This document shows, one piece after another, positions 17,426-26,900 of a stretch of DNA of 64,000 nt (position 1 is the stretch's first letter; every line of letters starts with the position of its first letter). The stretch covers positions 744,001-808,000 of the forward strand of contig NZ_WXYO01000001.1 in the NCBI RefSeq assembly GCF_009901585.1, in the 5' to 3' direction. The notes beneath the pieces are model-generated. The model was not told where the DNA came from. It saw only the letters and a list, made by a program, of their open reading frames with translations, and made no database searches. The DNA comes from Poritiphilus flavus. GTDB taxonomy: Bacteria > Bacteroidota > Bacteroidia > Flavobacteriales > Flavobacteriaceae. A program made the position numbers and the translations under genes.

Positions 17426-18577
17426 ATGCTTTTCCGAGATATTTTAGGTCTTTCACACATCAAGAATCATCTGATTTCCAGTGCCGAATCCGGCAGAGTA
17501 CCGCACGCTCAATTGTTCGTTGGCCCGGAGGGTTGCGGAACGTTGATCACGGCCATCAGTTATGCCCAGTATGTGCTTTGTTCCAATAGTGGGGCTGAGA
17601 ACGAGAATGGGGATGAGGCCTGCAACCTGAAATGCGCGTCTCTCACCCATCCGGACCTGCATTTTGCTTTTCCGGTTTCCAATTCAGACAAGGTTAAAAG
17701 CCATGCGGTGAGCAATCATTTTATGGAGGAATGGCGGCAGTTCGTCAAGGAACAGCCGTATGGAAACCTTTTTGACTGGTACCGATTAATCGGGATAGAA
17801 AAAAAGCAAGGTCAGATCGGGGTGGATGAAGCCATGGATATCGTAAAAAAGTTATCCCTGAAATCCTATGAAGGAGGATACAAGTTCATGATCATATGGA
17901 TGGCTGAGAAAATGAATATCGCCTGTGCCAACAAACTGCTGAAGTTGATTGAGGAACCGCCATCGGGAACTGTCATCATTCTGGTAGCCGAAGACGAAGA
18001 ACAGATTATGCAGACCATACGCTCACGTTGCCAGGTACTGCACTTCCCACCCCTGGCAGAAGATACCATTGGCCAGGCCCTGATAAGAGAAGGGCTCGCT
18101 CCAAAAGAAGCGAGACGGATAGCGCACGAATCCAACGGGAATTACAATAAGGCCGTAGACCTGATGAACAAGGATTCCGAAGACCTGATCTTTGAAAAGT
18201 GGTTTGTACAATGGGTAAGAAGCGCTTTTAAAGCGAAAGGGAATAAAGGGGCCATACACGAGCTGATCCTTTGGAGTGAAGAAGTTGCCCGAACCGGGCG
18301 GGAAACCCAAAAAAATTACCTAAAATACTGTCTTGCGGTCATCAGGCAGGCCATGCTAATCAATTATAAAGCGAATGAACTGGCCTATATGCAGATCCAT
18401 GTAGACGGCTTTCAACTGCAAAAGTTTGCCCCTTTTGTGCATGAGAATAATGTGGAAGGTTTGGTACACGAAATCGAAACAGCCATTTATCATATAGAAC
18501 GCAACGGGAATGCGAAGATCATTTTTACAGATCTTTCCATAAGACTTACCCGGCTCCTTCATAAAAAAGCGGCTTAG
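17426..18577 (+). CDS. holB: DNA polymerase III subunit delta-prime
   Basis: 383 residues of the clamp-loader AAA+ family. The N-terminus [16 protein letters not shown] and [15 protein letters not shown] are typical. The Walker A site lacks its Lys (GPEGCGTL), as is normal for delta-prime, which does not hydrolyse ATP. Cysteines around [15 protein letters not shown] form the zinc module, and [10 protein letters not shown] carries the SRC motif. Flavobacterial delta-prime proteins have a long C-terminal extension, consistent with this length. A DoxX-like gene follows 33 bp later. Confidence 0.93.
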   Translation: MLFRDILGLSHIKNHLISSAESGRVPHAQLFVGPEGCGTLITAISYAQYVLCSNSGAENENGDEACNLKCASLTHPDLHFAFPVSNSDKVKSHAVSNHFMEEWRQFVKEQPYGNLFDWYRLIGIEKKQGQIGVDEAMDIVKKLSLKSYEGGYKFMIIWMAEKMNIACANKLLKLIEEPPSGTVIILVAEDEEQIMQTIRSRCQVLHFPPLAEDTIGQALIREGLAPKEARRIAHESNGNYNKAVDLMNKDSEDLIFEKWFVQWVRSAFKAKGNKGAIHELILWSEEVARTGRETQKNYLKYCLAVIRQAMLINYKANELAYMQIHVDGFQLQKFAPFVHENNVEGLVHEIETAIYHIERNGNAKIIFTDLSIRLTRLLHKKAA

Positions 18578-18610
18578 TGTATTACACTAATCCTAAATTA
18601 AATCTGCATT

Positions 18611-19009
18611 ATGGAATCCCTTCTTAAGAACGCCACCGAAATCTTACTGCTCATCTTTCTTATCATCACTTTTTTACAAAGCGGTATCGACAAAGTATTT
18701 GACTGGACCGGTAATTTGAACTGGTTAAAGGACCACTTTTCAGACACACCCTTAAGAAATCTTGTCCCCGTTTTACTGGGTACGGTGCTCCTGGTTGAGG
18801 TAAGTGCGGGAATACTCTGTGCCATAGGCCTATACCAATTGCTCATCATTGGTGAATCCACCATGGCACTCTACGGGGCCATACTCTCTTGTGTGGCGCT
18901 GCTAATGCTCTTATTCGGCCAACGTATGGCTAAGGATTACGAGGGAGCCAAGACCATTGCGGTTTACTTCGTCCCAGCCATTTTCCTGGTTTTCCTGCTA
19001 CAATCGTAA
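18611..19009 (+). CDS. DoxX-like four-helix membrane protein
   Basis: 132 residues with four predicted membrane helices (about 8-24, 52-72, 78-97 and 112-130) and the DoxX-type first-helix sequence FLQSGIDKVFDW. It is an inner-membrane protein; the family is functionally heterogeneous and I infer no substrate. It is on the same strand as holB, 33 bp downstream, so it is probably co-transcribed. The stop is followed by the repeat cluster at 19.0-19.4 kb. Confidence 0.75.
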   Translation: MESLLKNATEILLLIFLIITFLQSGIDKVFDWTGNLNWLKDHFSDTPLRNLVPVLLGTVLLVEVSAGILCAIGLYQLLIIGESTMALYGAILSCVALLMLLFGQRMAKDYEGAKTIAVYFVPAIFLVFLLQS

Positions 19010-19080
19010 ATAGAAGATTTAAAAATTGCTCGTGGATGTCTCGTCTGCTGTCCGCCCGTATAGGAACGGGTAGACCGTCC

Positions 19081-19414
19081 GGATTTTAGATGCAATTAAT
19101 TCTAAAGAGTTCTCGACTGCGCTCGAACAGACAGCAGATCTCTTTGGCGCAATTTAGTTCTACACTGCCAGAAGTCAACGGGCGGCCGCTATGGATTTTG
19201 GATGCAGTTAATTCCTAAGAGTTCTCGACTGCGCTCGAACAGACAGCAGATCTCTTTGGCGCAATTTAGTTCTACACTGCCCGTCCGTCCGACTCATCCG
19301 GGCGCGGTGATCCGGATTTTAGATGTAATTAATTCCTAAGAGTTCTGGACTCCGCTCGAACTGACAGTAGATTGTTTTGACTCAATGTAGTTCTCGACTC
19401 TGCTCGAACAGACA
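19081..19414. repeat. three imperfect tandem copies of a 112-121 bp non-coding repeat
   Basis: Each copy starts GGATTTT(A/G)GATG (19081, 19193, 19314) and holds the 25-bp core GTTCTCGACTGCGCTCGAAC plus AGACA. Cores lie at 19109-19133 and 19221-19245 (identical) and 19342-19366 and 19390-19414 (diverged). Copies 1 and 2 share 62 identical bases (19107-19168 and 19219-19280). A fifth core is at 31352-31376. No reading frame of note crosses the cluster. It fills most of the 445-bp gap between the DoxX-like and Skp-like genes. Confidence 0.85.
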
Positions 19415-19454
19415 AAGTTCAGTTTAGGATAGTCTAATAATCGCTTAAAACGAA

Positions 19455-19961
19455 CTATTTCTCGTATTTGTCATTTAAGATCTTCAGGATCTCTTCTGTA
19501 AGGTCCATCGCTTCTGTTCCGTAAAGAACACTGCCTCCTTCTCCTCCGCCCAGGACATAAGTATATCCATTGGCTTTTCCATAGGCTCTGATTTCTCTTT
19601 TCACCTTACTTACCAGGCTGTCCATTTCTGTCTGACCCTGTTGTTGCAGCAGTTGTTCCTCCTGCTGAAGCTGCTGACCGATAAACTGGCCTCGCTGCTG
19701 CAATATTCCGTATTCTTCCTGAGCTTTCTTTTGCGACATGGAACTGGCTTTGGCCTGAAAGGCCTGTGCTTCTATTTGAAAGGCTTGTGAGACACTGTCC
19801 CTTTTTTTGTTCAGTGCATCTGTTTTTGTTTTGTACTTTGCCTCAATATCTTGCTTCTCCTGGTAATCATCCATGAGTTTGATATTGTCTACATAACCTA
19901 TTTTATTTTGCTCACAACTCAACAAAGTCAGAAAGAGCAATCCGACAATCCAGTTTTTCAT
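19455..19961 (-). CDS. OmpH/Skp-like periplasmic chaperone, lipoprotein form
   Basis: 168 residues. The signal peptide ends in a lipobox (LLTLLSC, Cys 16), then IGYVDNIKLMDDYQEK, the OmpH/Skp beta strand. A long Gln- and Lys-rich coiled coil (about 38-115) forms the Skp-like tentacles, and KVKREIRAYGKANGYTYVLG closes the fold. Skp proteins hold unfolded outer-membrane proteins in the periplasm; the lipid anchor is a variation seen in Bacteroidota. A -7 box (19982-19989) lies 20 bp upstream of the ATG. It is a single gene with no operon partner. Confidence 0.85.
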   Translation of the reverse strand: MKNWIVGLLFLTLLSCEQNKIGYVDNIKLMDDYQEKQDIEAKYKTKTDALNKKRDSVSQAFQIEAQAFQAKASSMSQKKAQEEYGILQQRGQFIGQQLQQEEQLLQQQGQTEMDSLVSKVKREIRAYGKANGYTYVLGGGEGGSVLYGTEAMDLTEEILKILNDKYEK

Positions 19962-19981
19962 TTGTCCATTTTTTAGTTGGG

Positions 19982-19989
19982 CAAAAATA
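19982..19989 (-). promoter_or_regulatory. -7 promoter element (TATTTTTG) of the Skp-like gene
   Basis: Exact TAnnTTTG match on the minus strand, 20 bp before the ATG at 19961. Confidence 0.45.
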
Positions 19990-20222
19990 GCAAAGCTTTT
20001 TGAAACCTATGGGAGCTTTCTCATATTTAAGATCCCAGGCGTTTTTCACCCGGGCATTACACCATGGAAATAATAAGCAATTCTTATTGATTTTTTTATT
20101 TCGATCGGTATTTCTTATTTTAAACCGCTTTCAGAACAGCCTCAAAATTGGTTTTTAAAAGGGAACAGGGTTTTTGTAAAGGGGATATGTCAAAGTCTCG
20201 GGAAATCGCCTTAAAATGCCTT

Positions 20223-21050
20223 TTAAGCTTTTTGAAGCACATAAATCAGGGAAGAGTACTCTCCGGTTCGCATAGCGGATAAATTTGAACGCAGTCCGGA
20301 CCAAAATCCCTTTAAAAGCGCAAACCTACTTTTCTTATATCTTTCGGAAAGCAGGGAAACGTAGAAAGCATCAAAGTACATGGGTTTAGTTTGATGCAGT
20401 TTCATGCCTTGCTGACTAAAAAGCTGTTCAATTCCATCTCTGGAAAAATGCCATAAATGCCTTGGCACATCATAAGCCGCCCAGAACTCCTTGTAGCGTC
20501 TCGCATCCCAAGCTTTGAAATTTGGAACGGCTACTACCAGATAACCATCATCCCTTAGCAATTCTTTTATTGCAGAGATGGCCTTTTGTAAATCAGGAAG
20601 ATGTTCCAATACATGCCAAAGCGTTATCACATCAAAAGATCCAGATGAGATCTCATTCAAATTAGCCCGAAGGTCCATTCCTTTTTGTCTGGCATTTTCC
20701 CTTGCCCTGGCATTGGGTTCTATTCCTGAGACTTTCCAGGATGCTTCCCGGGCCAGCAGCAGAAAATCTCCCGTACCTGCGCCGTAGTCCAAAAGTGATT
20801 TGGGTTCGGTTAACAGGGAATCCAACAAGCGTACTTTTCGCCTAAGATTGTGCTTTTTTACAATTTGATAAATGCGATCTACAAGAGTTTCCCTGGAGTC
20901 TGAATGTGAAATGTAGTCCTCTGCTTCGTAATATCGATCAATATCTTCAGGTACGGGGCGGGTCTCCAATATGTCCAGATCTTCGCGAATCATCAATTCA
21001 AATGACTCTCCGCTGAAGGCATGATCTTTAGTTTTTAAATACAATTTCAT
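20223..21050 (-). CDS. class I SAM-dependent methyltransferase
   Basis: 275 residues. Motif I is SLLDYGAGTGDFLLLA (about 88-103), an acidic residue after motif II (SGIEPNARAR) and FDVITLWHVLEHLPD (motif IV) follow, as in methyltransferase_11/Ubie-type enzymes. The C-terminal DVPRHLWHFSRDGIEQLF is common in sugar- or lipid-modifying members. The substrate is unknown. The ATG at 21050 lies inside the end of the upstream lipoprotein gene (23-bp overlap), which implies translational coupling. Confidence 0.85.
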   Translation of the reverse strand: MKLYLKTKDHAFSGESFELMIREDLDILETRPVPEDIDRYYEAEDYISHSDSRETLVDRIYQIVKKHNLRRKVRLLDSLLTEPKSLLDYGAGTGDFLLLAREASWKVSGIEPNARARENARQKGMDLRANLNEISSGSFDVITLWHVLEHLPDLQKAISAIKELLRDDGYLVVAVPNFKAWDARRYKEFWAAYDVPRHLWHFSRDGIEQLFSQQGMKLHQTKPMYFDAFYVSLLSERYKKSRFALLKGFWSGLRSNLSAMRTGEYSSLIYVLQKA

Positions 21051-21588
21051 TGTAATTGTCCGTAGCCAGGTACTCCTTTTTAAGTTCCCGAAGATACTTC
21101 AAAACAATTGGTCTTGAAAGTGAAGTTTCCGCCAGACAATCCTTCTCCTCATCATTAAAAACCTCAATGCCGATATAATAATTTCCATTTCTGAGGATCT
21201 CCTCCGCATCGTCGGACATGATAGGCTCCACTTCATCCGAGCCTACCGCGGCGCTCACAGCCACATCAAAAATGAGCGGAAATAGATTTATGGCCTTATC
21301 CGGGATCTCAACTTCATAAAAGGAAAAGTAATAATGACTTCCTCCGGCTTCAAAGGGAACTTGTACGTCTACATAATAATCATCCAACTGAAACTTGGTG
21401 TTGACATAGTGGTAAAAGTCGTCAGCATCTTTAGGGTCTTCAAAAATGAACATGGTCTTTTTAGGTAGCCCTCTTTTAAACTTTTTCCCTTTGGTTATTT
21501 TATAGTCTTTAATATTCGGGGCGATTCTAATAGGGATGCAGGAAGAGATGCCAATACTCAGGCATATACAGAGTAGTAATCTTTTCAT
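21028..21588 (-). CDS. putative lipoprotein, family not recognised
   Basis: 186 residues with a lipoprotein signal (LCICLSIGISSC, Cys near residue 17) and a mainly beta body with FIFEDPKDADDFYHYVNTKF and YYFSFYEVEIPDKAINLFP stretches. I do not recognise a named family. It should be exported and lipid-anchored. It overlaps the methyltransferase gene by 23 bp, so the two are expressed together. Confidence 0.7.
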   Translation of the reverse strand: MKRLLLCICLSIGISSCIPIRIAPNIKDYKITKGKKFKRGLPKKTMFIFEDPKDADDFYHYVNTKFQLDDYYVDVQVPFEAGGSHYYFSFYEVEIPDKAINLFPLIFDVAVSAAVGSDEVEPIMSDDAEEILRNGNYYIGIEVFNDEEKDCLAETSLSRPIVLKYLRELKKEYLATDNYNEIVFKN

Positions 21589-21676
21589 GTTGGCTCGATT
21601 TTCAGTTAAACTAGCTTACACAAAAAACGAGCCAAAACAACCCCATCCGAAGTTTTAAGCCATTAAAAATACCGTT

Positions 21677-21692
21677 TGTTCCACGTGGAACA
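21677..21692. other. parS-type centromere site (perfect 16-bp palindrome)
   Basis: TGTTCCACGTGGAACA is a perfect palindrome matching the ParB-binding consensus TGTTnCACGTGnAACA. It lies 5 bp past the mnmG stop, in the 109-bp gap before the lipoprotein gene. Confidence 0.8.
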
Positions 21693-21697
21693 CTTGT

Positions 21698-23566
21698 TTA
21701 CCTTCCAAGATAAACCAATAATACACTAATATCGCTTGGGGAAACGCCGCTGATCCTGGAAGCCTGAGAGATGGTGGCTGGTTGGATCTGCTGTAGCTTC
21801 TCACGGGCTTCAAAGGAAAGTGATTTTAGTTTTGAGTAGTCAAAATCCGCAGGGATCTTGATATTCTCCAACCGTTGAAGTTTGTCTGCGTTGTTCTTCT
21901 CCTTTTCAATATAGCCGGAATACTTTACCTGGATCTCCGTTTGCTCTAACACCTCTCTGTCCAGTTCATGCTCAGCTACAAAATCAGCCACACCTTCCAA
22001 TTGCAACATATGATCCATAGTTACCTTAGGCCTGGAAAATACTTTTACCATCTTATCCGCCTGCTTTACCGGGGCGGAATCCAGGCTTTCTAATATGGGG
22101 TTAAGTTGATCCGGATTAAAGCTGGTCTTTTTAAAGAATTCTATGAAGGAAGTTGATTTCCGTTCCTTTTCCTCCATTCGCCTAAGCCGCTCCTCAGAAG
22201 CCAGACCAAGCTCAAAACTTTTTGGGGTAAGTCTGAGGTCCGCATTATCCTGCCGAAGCAGTGTTCGGTATTCCGCGCGAGAAGTAAACATTCTGTAAGG
22301 TTCTTCCGTTCCCTTAGTGATCAGATCATCAATCAAAACCCCGATGTAAGCTTCATCCCTTCTCAGTACAAAAGCTTCCTTTCCATTGTTTTTTAGATGT
22401 GCATTAATACCTGCCATCAAACCCTGTGAGGCCGCCTCTTCATATCCGGTTGTGCCATTGATCTGACCGGCAAAATAAAGATTCTCGATCAACTTAGTTT
22501 CCAGGGTATGTCTTAGCTGAGTTGGTGGAAAATAATCGTATTCAATGGCGTAGCCAGGCCTAAAGAATTTAACCTTCTCAAAACCTTTTACGGAACGCAA
22601 AGCCTTGTATTGAACATCCTCTGGCAGCGAAGTAGAAAATCCGTTTACGTAAACCTCAACGGTATGCCAACCTTCAGGTTCTACAAAAATCTGATGGCTA
22701 TCCTTATCCGCAAAACGGTTTATCTTATCCTCAATAGACGGACAATAACGAGGTCCAATACTTTTGATACGGCCGTTGAACATTGGAGACCGATCAAAAC
22801 CTTCCCTAAGCAGATCATGCACTTCGGCACTGGTATGTGTCATAAAACAATCCCGTTGTTCTTTTAGCAAAGGGGTGTCCAGGTAGGAGAACTTTTCAGG
22901 ATTCTCATCTCCCGGCTGCACGATCATAGCAGAATAATCTAAGGAACGACCATCCACTCTAGGGGGTGTTCCCGTCTTCATCCTACCCGAATCAAAACCA
23001 AAATCTGTAAGCTGTTCCGTAATTCCAGTAGCGGCCTTCTCGCCTGCCCGACCTCCACCAAATTGCTTCTCTCCAATATGAATAAGCCCATTGAGGAAAG
23101 TTCCATTCGTAAGAACTACGGACTTCGCATTGATATCAATTCCTAATGAGGTACGGACTCCGGTTACCTTACCATTCTTTACGAGCAATCCCTTTACCAT
23201 CTCCTGGTAGAAATCCACATTAGGTGTCTGCTCCAACAGTAATCTCCATTCCTCTGCAAATCTTAGTCGATCATTTTGCGCCCTTGGACTCCACATAGCA
23301 GGGCCCTTAGACTTATTAAGCATCTTAAACTGTATAGCCGACCTATCGGTCACTATACCACTATAACCTCCTAAGGCATCAATTTCTCTTACGATCTGAC
23401 CTTTTGCAATACCCCCCATTGCAGGATTACAGGACATCTGCCCAATAGTCTGCAGGTTCATAGTGACCAACAGCGTTTTGGATCCCATATTGGCAGCGGC
23501 CGCCACAGCTTCAGCACCAGCATGCCCGCCCCCAACTACAATAACATCGTACTCTTTCTCAAACAT
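21698..23566 (-). CDS. mnmG: tRNA uridine-5-carboxymethylaminomethyl(34) synthesis enzyme MnmG (GidA)
   Basis: 622 residues, full length. The FAD-binding VVGGGHAGAEAVAAAANMG opens the protein, followed by the family signature GQMSCNPAMGGIAKG (about 42-56) and KTGTPPRVDGRS. With MnmE (not in the window) it modifies U34 of several tRNAs, using FAD and methylene-tetrahydrofolate. The gene starts 5 bp after the ybeY stop. Both ends of the gene are bracketed by parS-type sites; mnmG is a common neighbour of bacterial chromosome origins. Confidence 0.97.
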   Translation of the reverse strand: MFEKEYDVIVVGGGHAGAEAVAAAANMGSKTLLVTMNLQTIGQMSCNPAMGGIAKGQIVREIDALGGYSGIVTDRSAIQFKMLNKSKGPAMWSPRAQNDRLRFAEEWRLLLEQTPNVDFYQEMVKGLLVKNGKVTGVRTSLGIDINAKSVVLTNGTFLNGLIHIGEKQFGGGRAGEKAATGITEQLTDFGFDSGRMKTGTPPRVDGRSLDYSAMIVQPGDENPEKFSYLDTPLLKEQRDCFMTHTSAEVHDLLREGFDRSPMFNGRIKSIGPRYCPSIEDKINRFADKDSHQIFVEPEGWHTVEVYVNGFSTSLPEDVQYKALRSVKGFEKVKFFRPGYAIEYDYFPPTQLRHTLETKLIENLYFAGQINGTTGYEEAASQGLMAGINAHLKNNGKEAFVLRRDEAYIGVLIDDLITKGTEEPYRMFTSRAEYRTLLRQDNADLRLTPKSFELGLASEERLRRMEEKERKSTSFIEFFKKTSFNPDQLNPILESLDSAPVKQADKMVKVFSRPKVTMDHMLQLEGVADFVAEHELDREVLEQTEIQVKYSGYIEKEKNNADKLQRLENIKIPADFDYSKLKSLSFEAREKLQQIQPATISQASRISGVSPSDISVLLVYLGR

Positions 23567-23571
23567 AGGTC

Positions 23572-23991
23572 CTATTGTTCCACGTGAAACAATTTCATTT
23601 TTTCCTCTTCCAACTCACGCATTACCTTCTTCTCAGTTTCGGTCTTATCCCCATAACCCAACAAGTGTAATACGCCATGTACCATTACCCTTCTTAACTC
23701 TTCCATCAAGCTAACATCCAAGGTATCCGCATTTTCACGAACGCGATCCACAGAGATAAAAATATCCCCGCTTACTTGTCCGTGTTCAGAATATTCAAAG
23801 GTAATTATATCGGTAAGGGTGTCATGATCCAGGTACTTCTTATTGAGATCCCACAGGTATTCATCAGAGCAAAAAATGTAGTTTAATTTACCCGGGATCT
23901 TGCCCTCACCCTTAATAACTCTAGCAATCCAATCGGCATAATAGGTATCATTCTCAAGAGCAAAATCCAACTCATAATGAAACTCAATCAT
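23572..23991 (-). CDS. ybeY: endoribonuclease YbeY (16S rRNA maturation)
   Basis: 139 residues of the UPF0054/YbeY family. The metal site is HGVLHLLGYGDK (about 108-119), in which the third His of the common HxxxHxxGYxH motif is Asp; other Bacteroidota I know of show the same change, so it is not a defect. The last six codons (LFHVEQ) are formed by a parS-type site (23576-23591). The ATG overlaps the DUF4175 stop by 8 bp and mnmG begins 5 bp after the stop, giving one tightly packed operon. Confidence 0.93.
   Translation of the reverse strand: MIEFHYELDFALENDTYYADWIARVIKGEGKIPGKLNYIFCSDEYLWDLNKKYLDHDTLTDIITFEYSEHGQVSGDIFISVDRVRENADTLDVSLMEELRRVMVHGVLHLLGYGDKTETEKKVMRELEEEKMKLFHVEQ
23576..23591. 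other. parS-type centromere site inside the ybeY 3' end
   Basis: TGTTCCACGTGAAACA matches the ParB consensus TGTTnCACGTGAAACA over all specified positions. It lies in coding sequence, where it specifies part of the C-terminal LFHVEQ of YbeY. It is 1.9 kb from the other site. Confidence 0.85.
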
Positions 23992-26900
23992 CCTTTCTGA
24001 AATAGTCCTTCACCTTATTCTGAAAAATTTGCTGCAAAGGTAAGGCCTGTCGGTTTAATATCTCAATTTCCTGTTTATATTTCTCCAGCAGCTCCGGCTT
24101 GGTAAGCACAGGATTCCGATAGAATTCTTCATTTACCTTGCTCTCGCGCTCCTGCCTATTTCCCTGCTTTAAGGCAGCGTTTTCCAACTTCAACAACTGA
24201 TGCCTAATGGTATTCATTTTGCTAATGGTGCGTTGCGTAATACCACGCTCCAGCAGTTCATTCTCAAAAGCCTCCATTTGACGGATTAACTTCCGGGCAA
24301 GGTCCCTGTCTCCTTGCCGGATCATATCTTCCAATTGCTTCTCCAACTCCTGCCTGATGCGTTGCTGTTCTTTATAGATATCGTATATCTCACGCAGCTC
24401 CTCTTCTCCCAATTCACCCTGTCCGCCACCGGAGCCCTCTTCCTGTCCCTGGCCCTTACCTTTGCCCTCTTTGCCACCTTCACCGTCCTCACCCGGTTGT
24501 TGACCTTCTTGTCCCTGTTTACCTTCTCCGGATTCTCCTTCCTTACCAGAACCTTCTTGCTGTCCTTCACCTTCCTGCCCTTCCGAACCCTCTTTGCCAG
24601 ACTGGCCAGACTGGCCCATTTTTTGTTGTAGTTCTCCCTGCGCTTTGATGATATCAGGCAACTGAAAACCATCCTGTCCGCCACCGGAGCCCGAACCCTG
24701 ACTGAGGCTTTGTTGCATATTATCCAACAAACTGGCAAGGAAATCAGCGAGACTATTAGAGGCGTTCAAGACATATTGCTGGTACGCAATGCCTTGATAA
24801 ATCTGATTTTCTGTAATGCTCCCTACAGACTTATCTATATTATAGTAAACCTCTGTTATCTGTTCGTTTACAAACTCAGACAACTCCGCACGCCTAAGTG
24901 AAAGTGCGAACAGACTATCATCTACATGTTCAAACAGATCCCTTAAGCGTTGTTGCTCTCTTACCGTATTGGAGAAATTAGATACATCCAGGTCTATTCC
25001 TTCCAGGCTTTCGTATAACTTCTCTTGCTTAAGGGAAAAAATCACCAGATTATCCAAAATTTGTCGCAGCATTTCCGCATCCTCAGTTATTGTAGAGCCT
25101 CTACCGGCCATAGAAGATTGACTCAGGGATTCACTCATCTCCTTCATCTTTTGAGCCGCCGATTTTTGCTTTTGGTTTGCCTTATTAGCCGGCGAATTCG
25201 AGTCACCCGATTGTGATTCCGGTGACTGTTCCCCTTCTTCCTGCTTGTTGAGTTCCTCCAAAGCCTCCTTCTGATCCGTTTTTACATCTTCCTCTTTGTC
25301 TTCGTCAATATTCAGAGATAGAGGCTTTTTAAGATCCTTGTTGTCTTTTTCCAGCTCCCGAAGTTCCTCTGCCAACTTTTTAAAATCCTCATTTAGTCCA
25401 CTTTGTTCTTTGGACTCCGCTTCCTTTTCTTTTCCTTCCTCTGACAAGGCTTCCTGCTTCTCCGCCAATTTGCGAAGCTCTTCAGCCAGTTGGGAGGCTT
25501 TTTCCGTTACATAATACCTTTTGGTCAACTCCAGTAGCTGCTCCAGACTGCGCTCACTATTCTGCTGTTTTTTGGCAAGCTCTTCCAGCCTTTTAGACAG
25601 TTCTTCCTTCTCAATTTTATCCGATATCTCCTTGAGCTCTTCCAATAACTTGGCATTTTTCTGAGCCTCTAATTCCCTTCTTTCCAGTCGCTCTCTCAAT
25701 AGCTTGTTCATCTCGTCATCAGGATTACCTTTCTCAAGGTTTTCTTTCAACTGCTCACTGAACTTCTCCATCATTTCCTCCTGCTGCTGTTGCTTTTGCA
25801 GAAAGTCCTTAACCTGATTCTGATCGTTAAAGCTTAAGCTGTTCTTTTCCTTTTGTTCCTTGTTGATCTCCTTAAGAACCTCCTTTTGTTCTTTCAAATC
25901 CTCCAAAGACCTGTCAAAATTGTTTAAAATAGACTGCTGGAACTCTAACTGTTTGTCTTTTAACTGGTTATCATCCAAGATGCCCCGATTAAATACCCGG
26001 CTTTTTACTTTCTTACCCCCGTGAATAGCATCGTTATCCGTCGCTTCAAAATAAAAGGCGTACTCCTTTCCTTCTTCCAGTAAAAGACCAGACGGAAAGG
26101 TGTAATAAAACTGATCAAAGTTGGCATCAGGTTTACGTAAACGCAGTCTTTGCAGGCTTTTTTCATCATCCATAGGATAATAGACAAGGTCAATATGGGA
26201 GACCTTATAGTCATCGGAAGCCTCACCCACATAATAAGAAAGGTTGGGATTCAACGAGTCTAAAACCTGGTTTACCCTGATACTGGGATAGGCATCACGG
26301 ACCACTTTAAATTCGTAATCCATGGTTTCATACTTGTCTACATGTATATTGGAGGTTGCCAGCTGATAATCGGTATTGCTGTAAATGCGCCTTTTAAATT
26401 CAAACGCATCCTCTTGCTTCTCGAAAAAGAAGGCGGTATCCTTTGTGCTCCATTGGATATTCTCAGTGTGCTTTCCCTTTATTTCCCAGCGCACTTCTGT
26501 CCCCTCCGGTAGTGTAGCATTTCCGGTACCCTTTAACACTTCCGCCACTTTTCCGGTATAGCCCGGATATTTCAGATGCAATTTAAAATCTTCAATCACC
26601 GGAGCTTTCAGGGCTTCCAGAAAATAGGGTTTAGACCGGACTTCATCCGCCCTAAAGAAGAACTCAGAAGACTGCAGCGGGGGGGTGAAAGTATATTGGT
26701 ACAGGCCATCCTGAAGTTGTAACAGGAATTCCCTACCATTTACTACTATGAAGACATTCTCCGGCCTGATCTCTCCTTCAGTACTTACCTGAACGGTATA
26801 TTCCTCGCTTTCCAAAACCCTGGTTTTACCCGCAAGAACCTTAAATGAGAAGGGCGCAGGGGGCTCATAGGCGGTTTGATAATTAACAACCCTGTCATAA

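Noticed and set aside
17316-17456. Longer PGK with 47 extra N-terminal residues
   Set aside because: The extension crosses the pgk promoter box and overlaps holB; the ATG at 17315 begins the conserved PGK sequence.
17426-18577. HolB with a broken Walker A motif
   Set aside because: Absence of the Lys (GPEGCGTL) is standard for delta-prime subunits.
19081-19414. Possible CRISPR array
   Set aside because: Repeat units are over 110 bp with similar, not unique, intervening sequence; no cas genes are near. It is a tandem non-coding repeat.
20223-21588. Methyltransferase/lipoprotein overlap as a sign of frameshift
   Set aside because: Both frames are complete with good starts and stops; a 23-bp overlap is ordinary translational coupling.
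23572-23991. YbeY with a lost metal ligand
   Set aside because: The third His of the usual motif is Asp (GYGDK), but this is the normal form in Bacteroidota as far as I know, so it is not evidence of inactivation.
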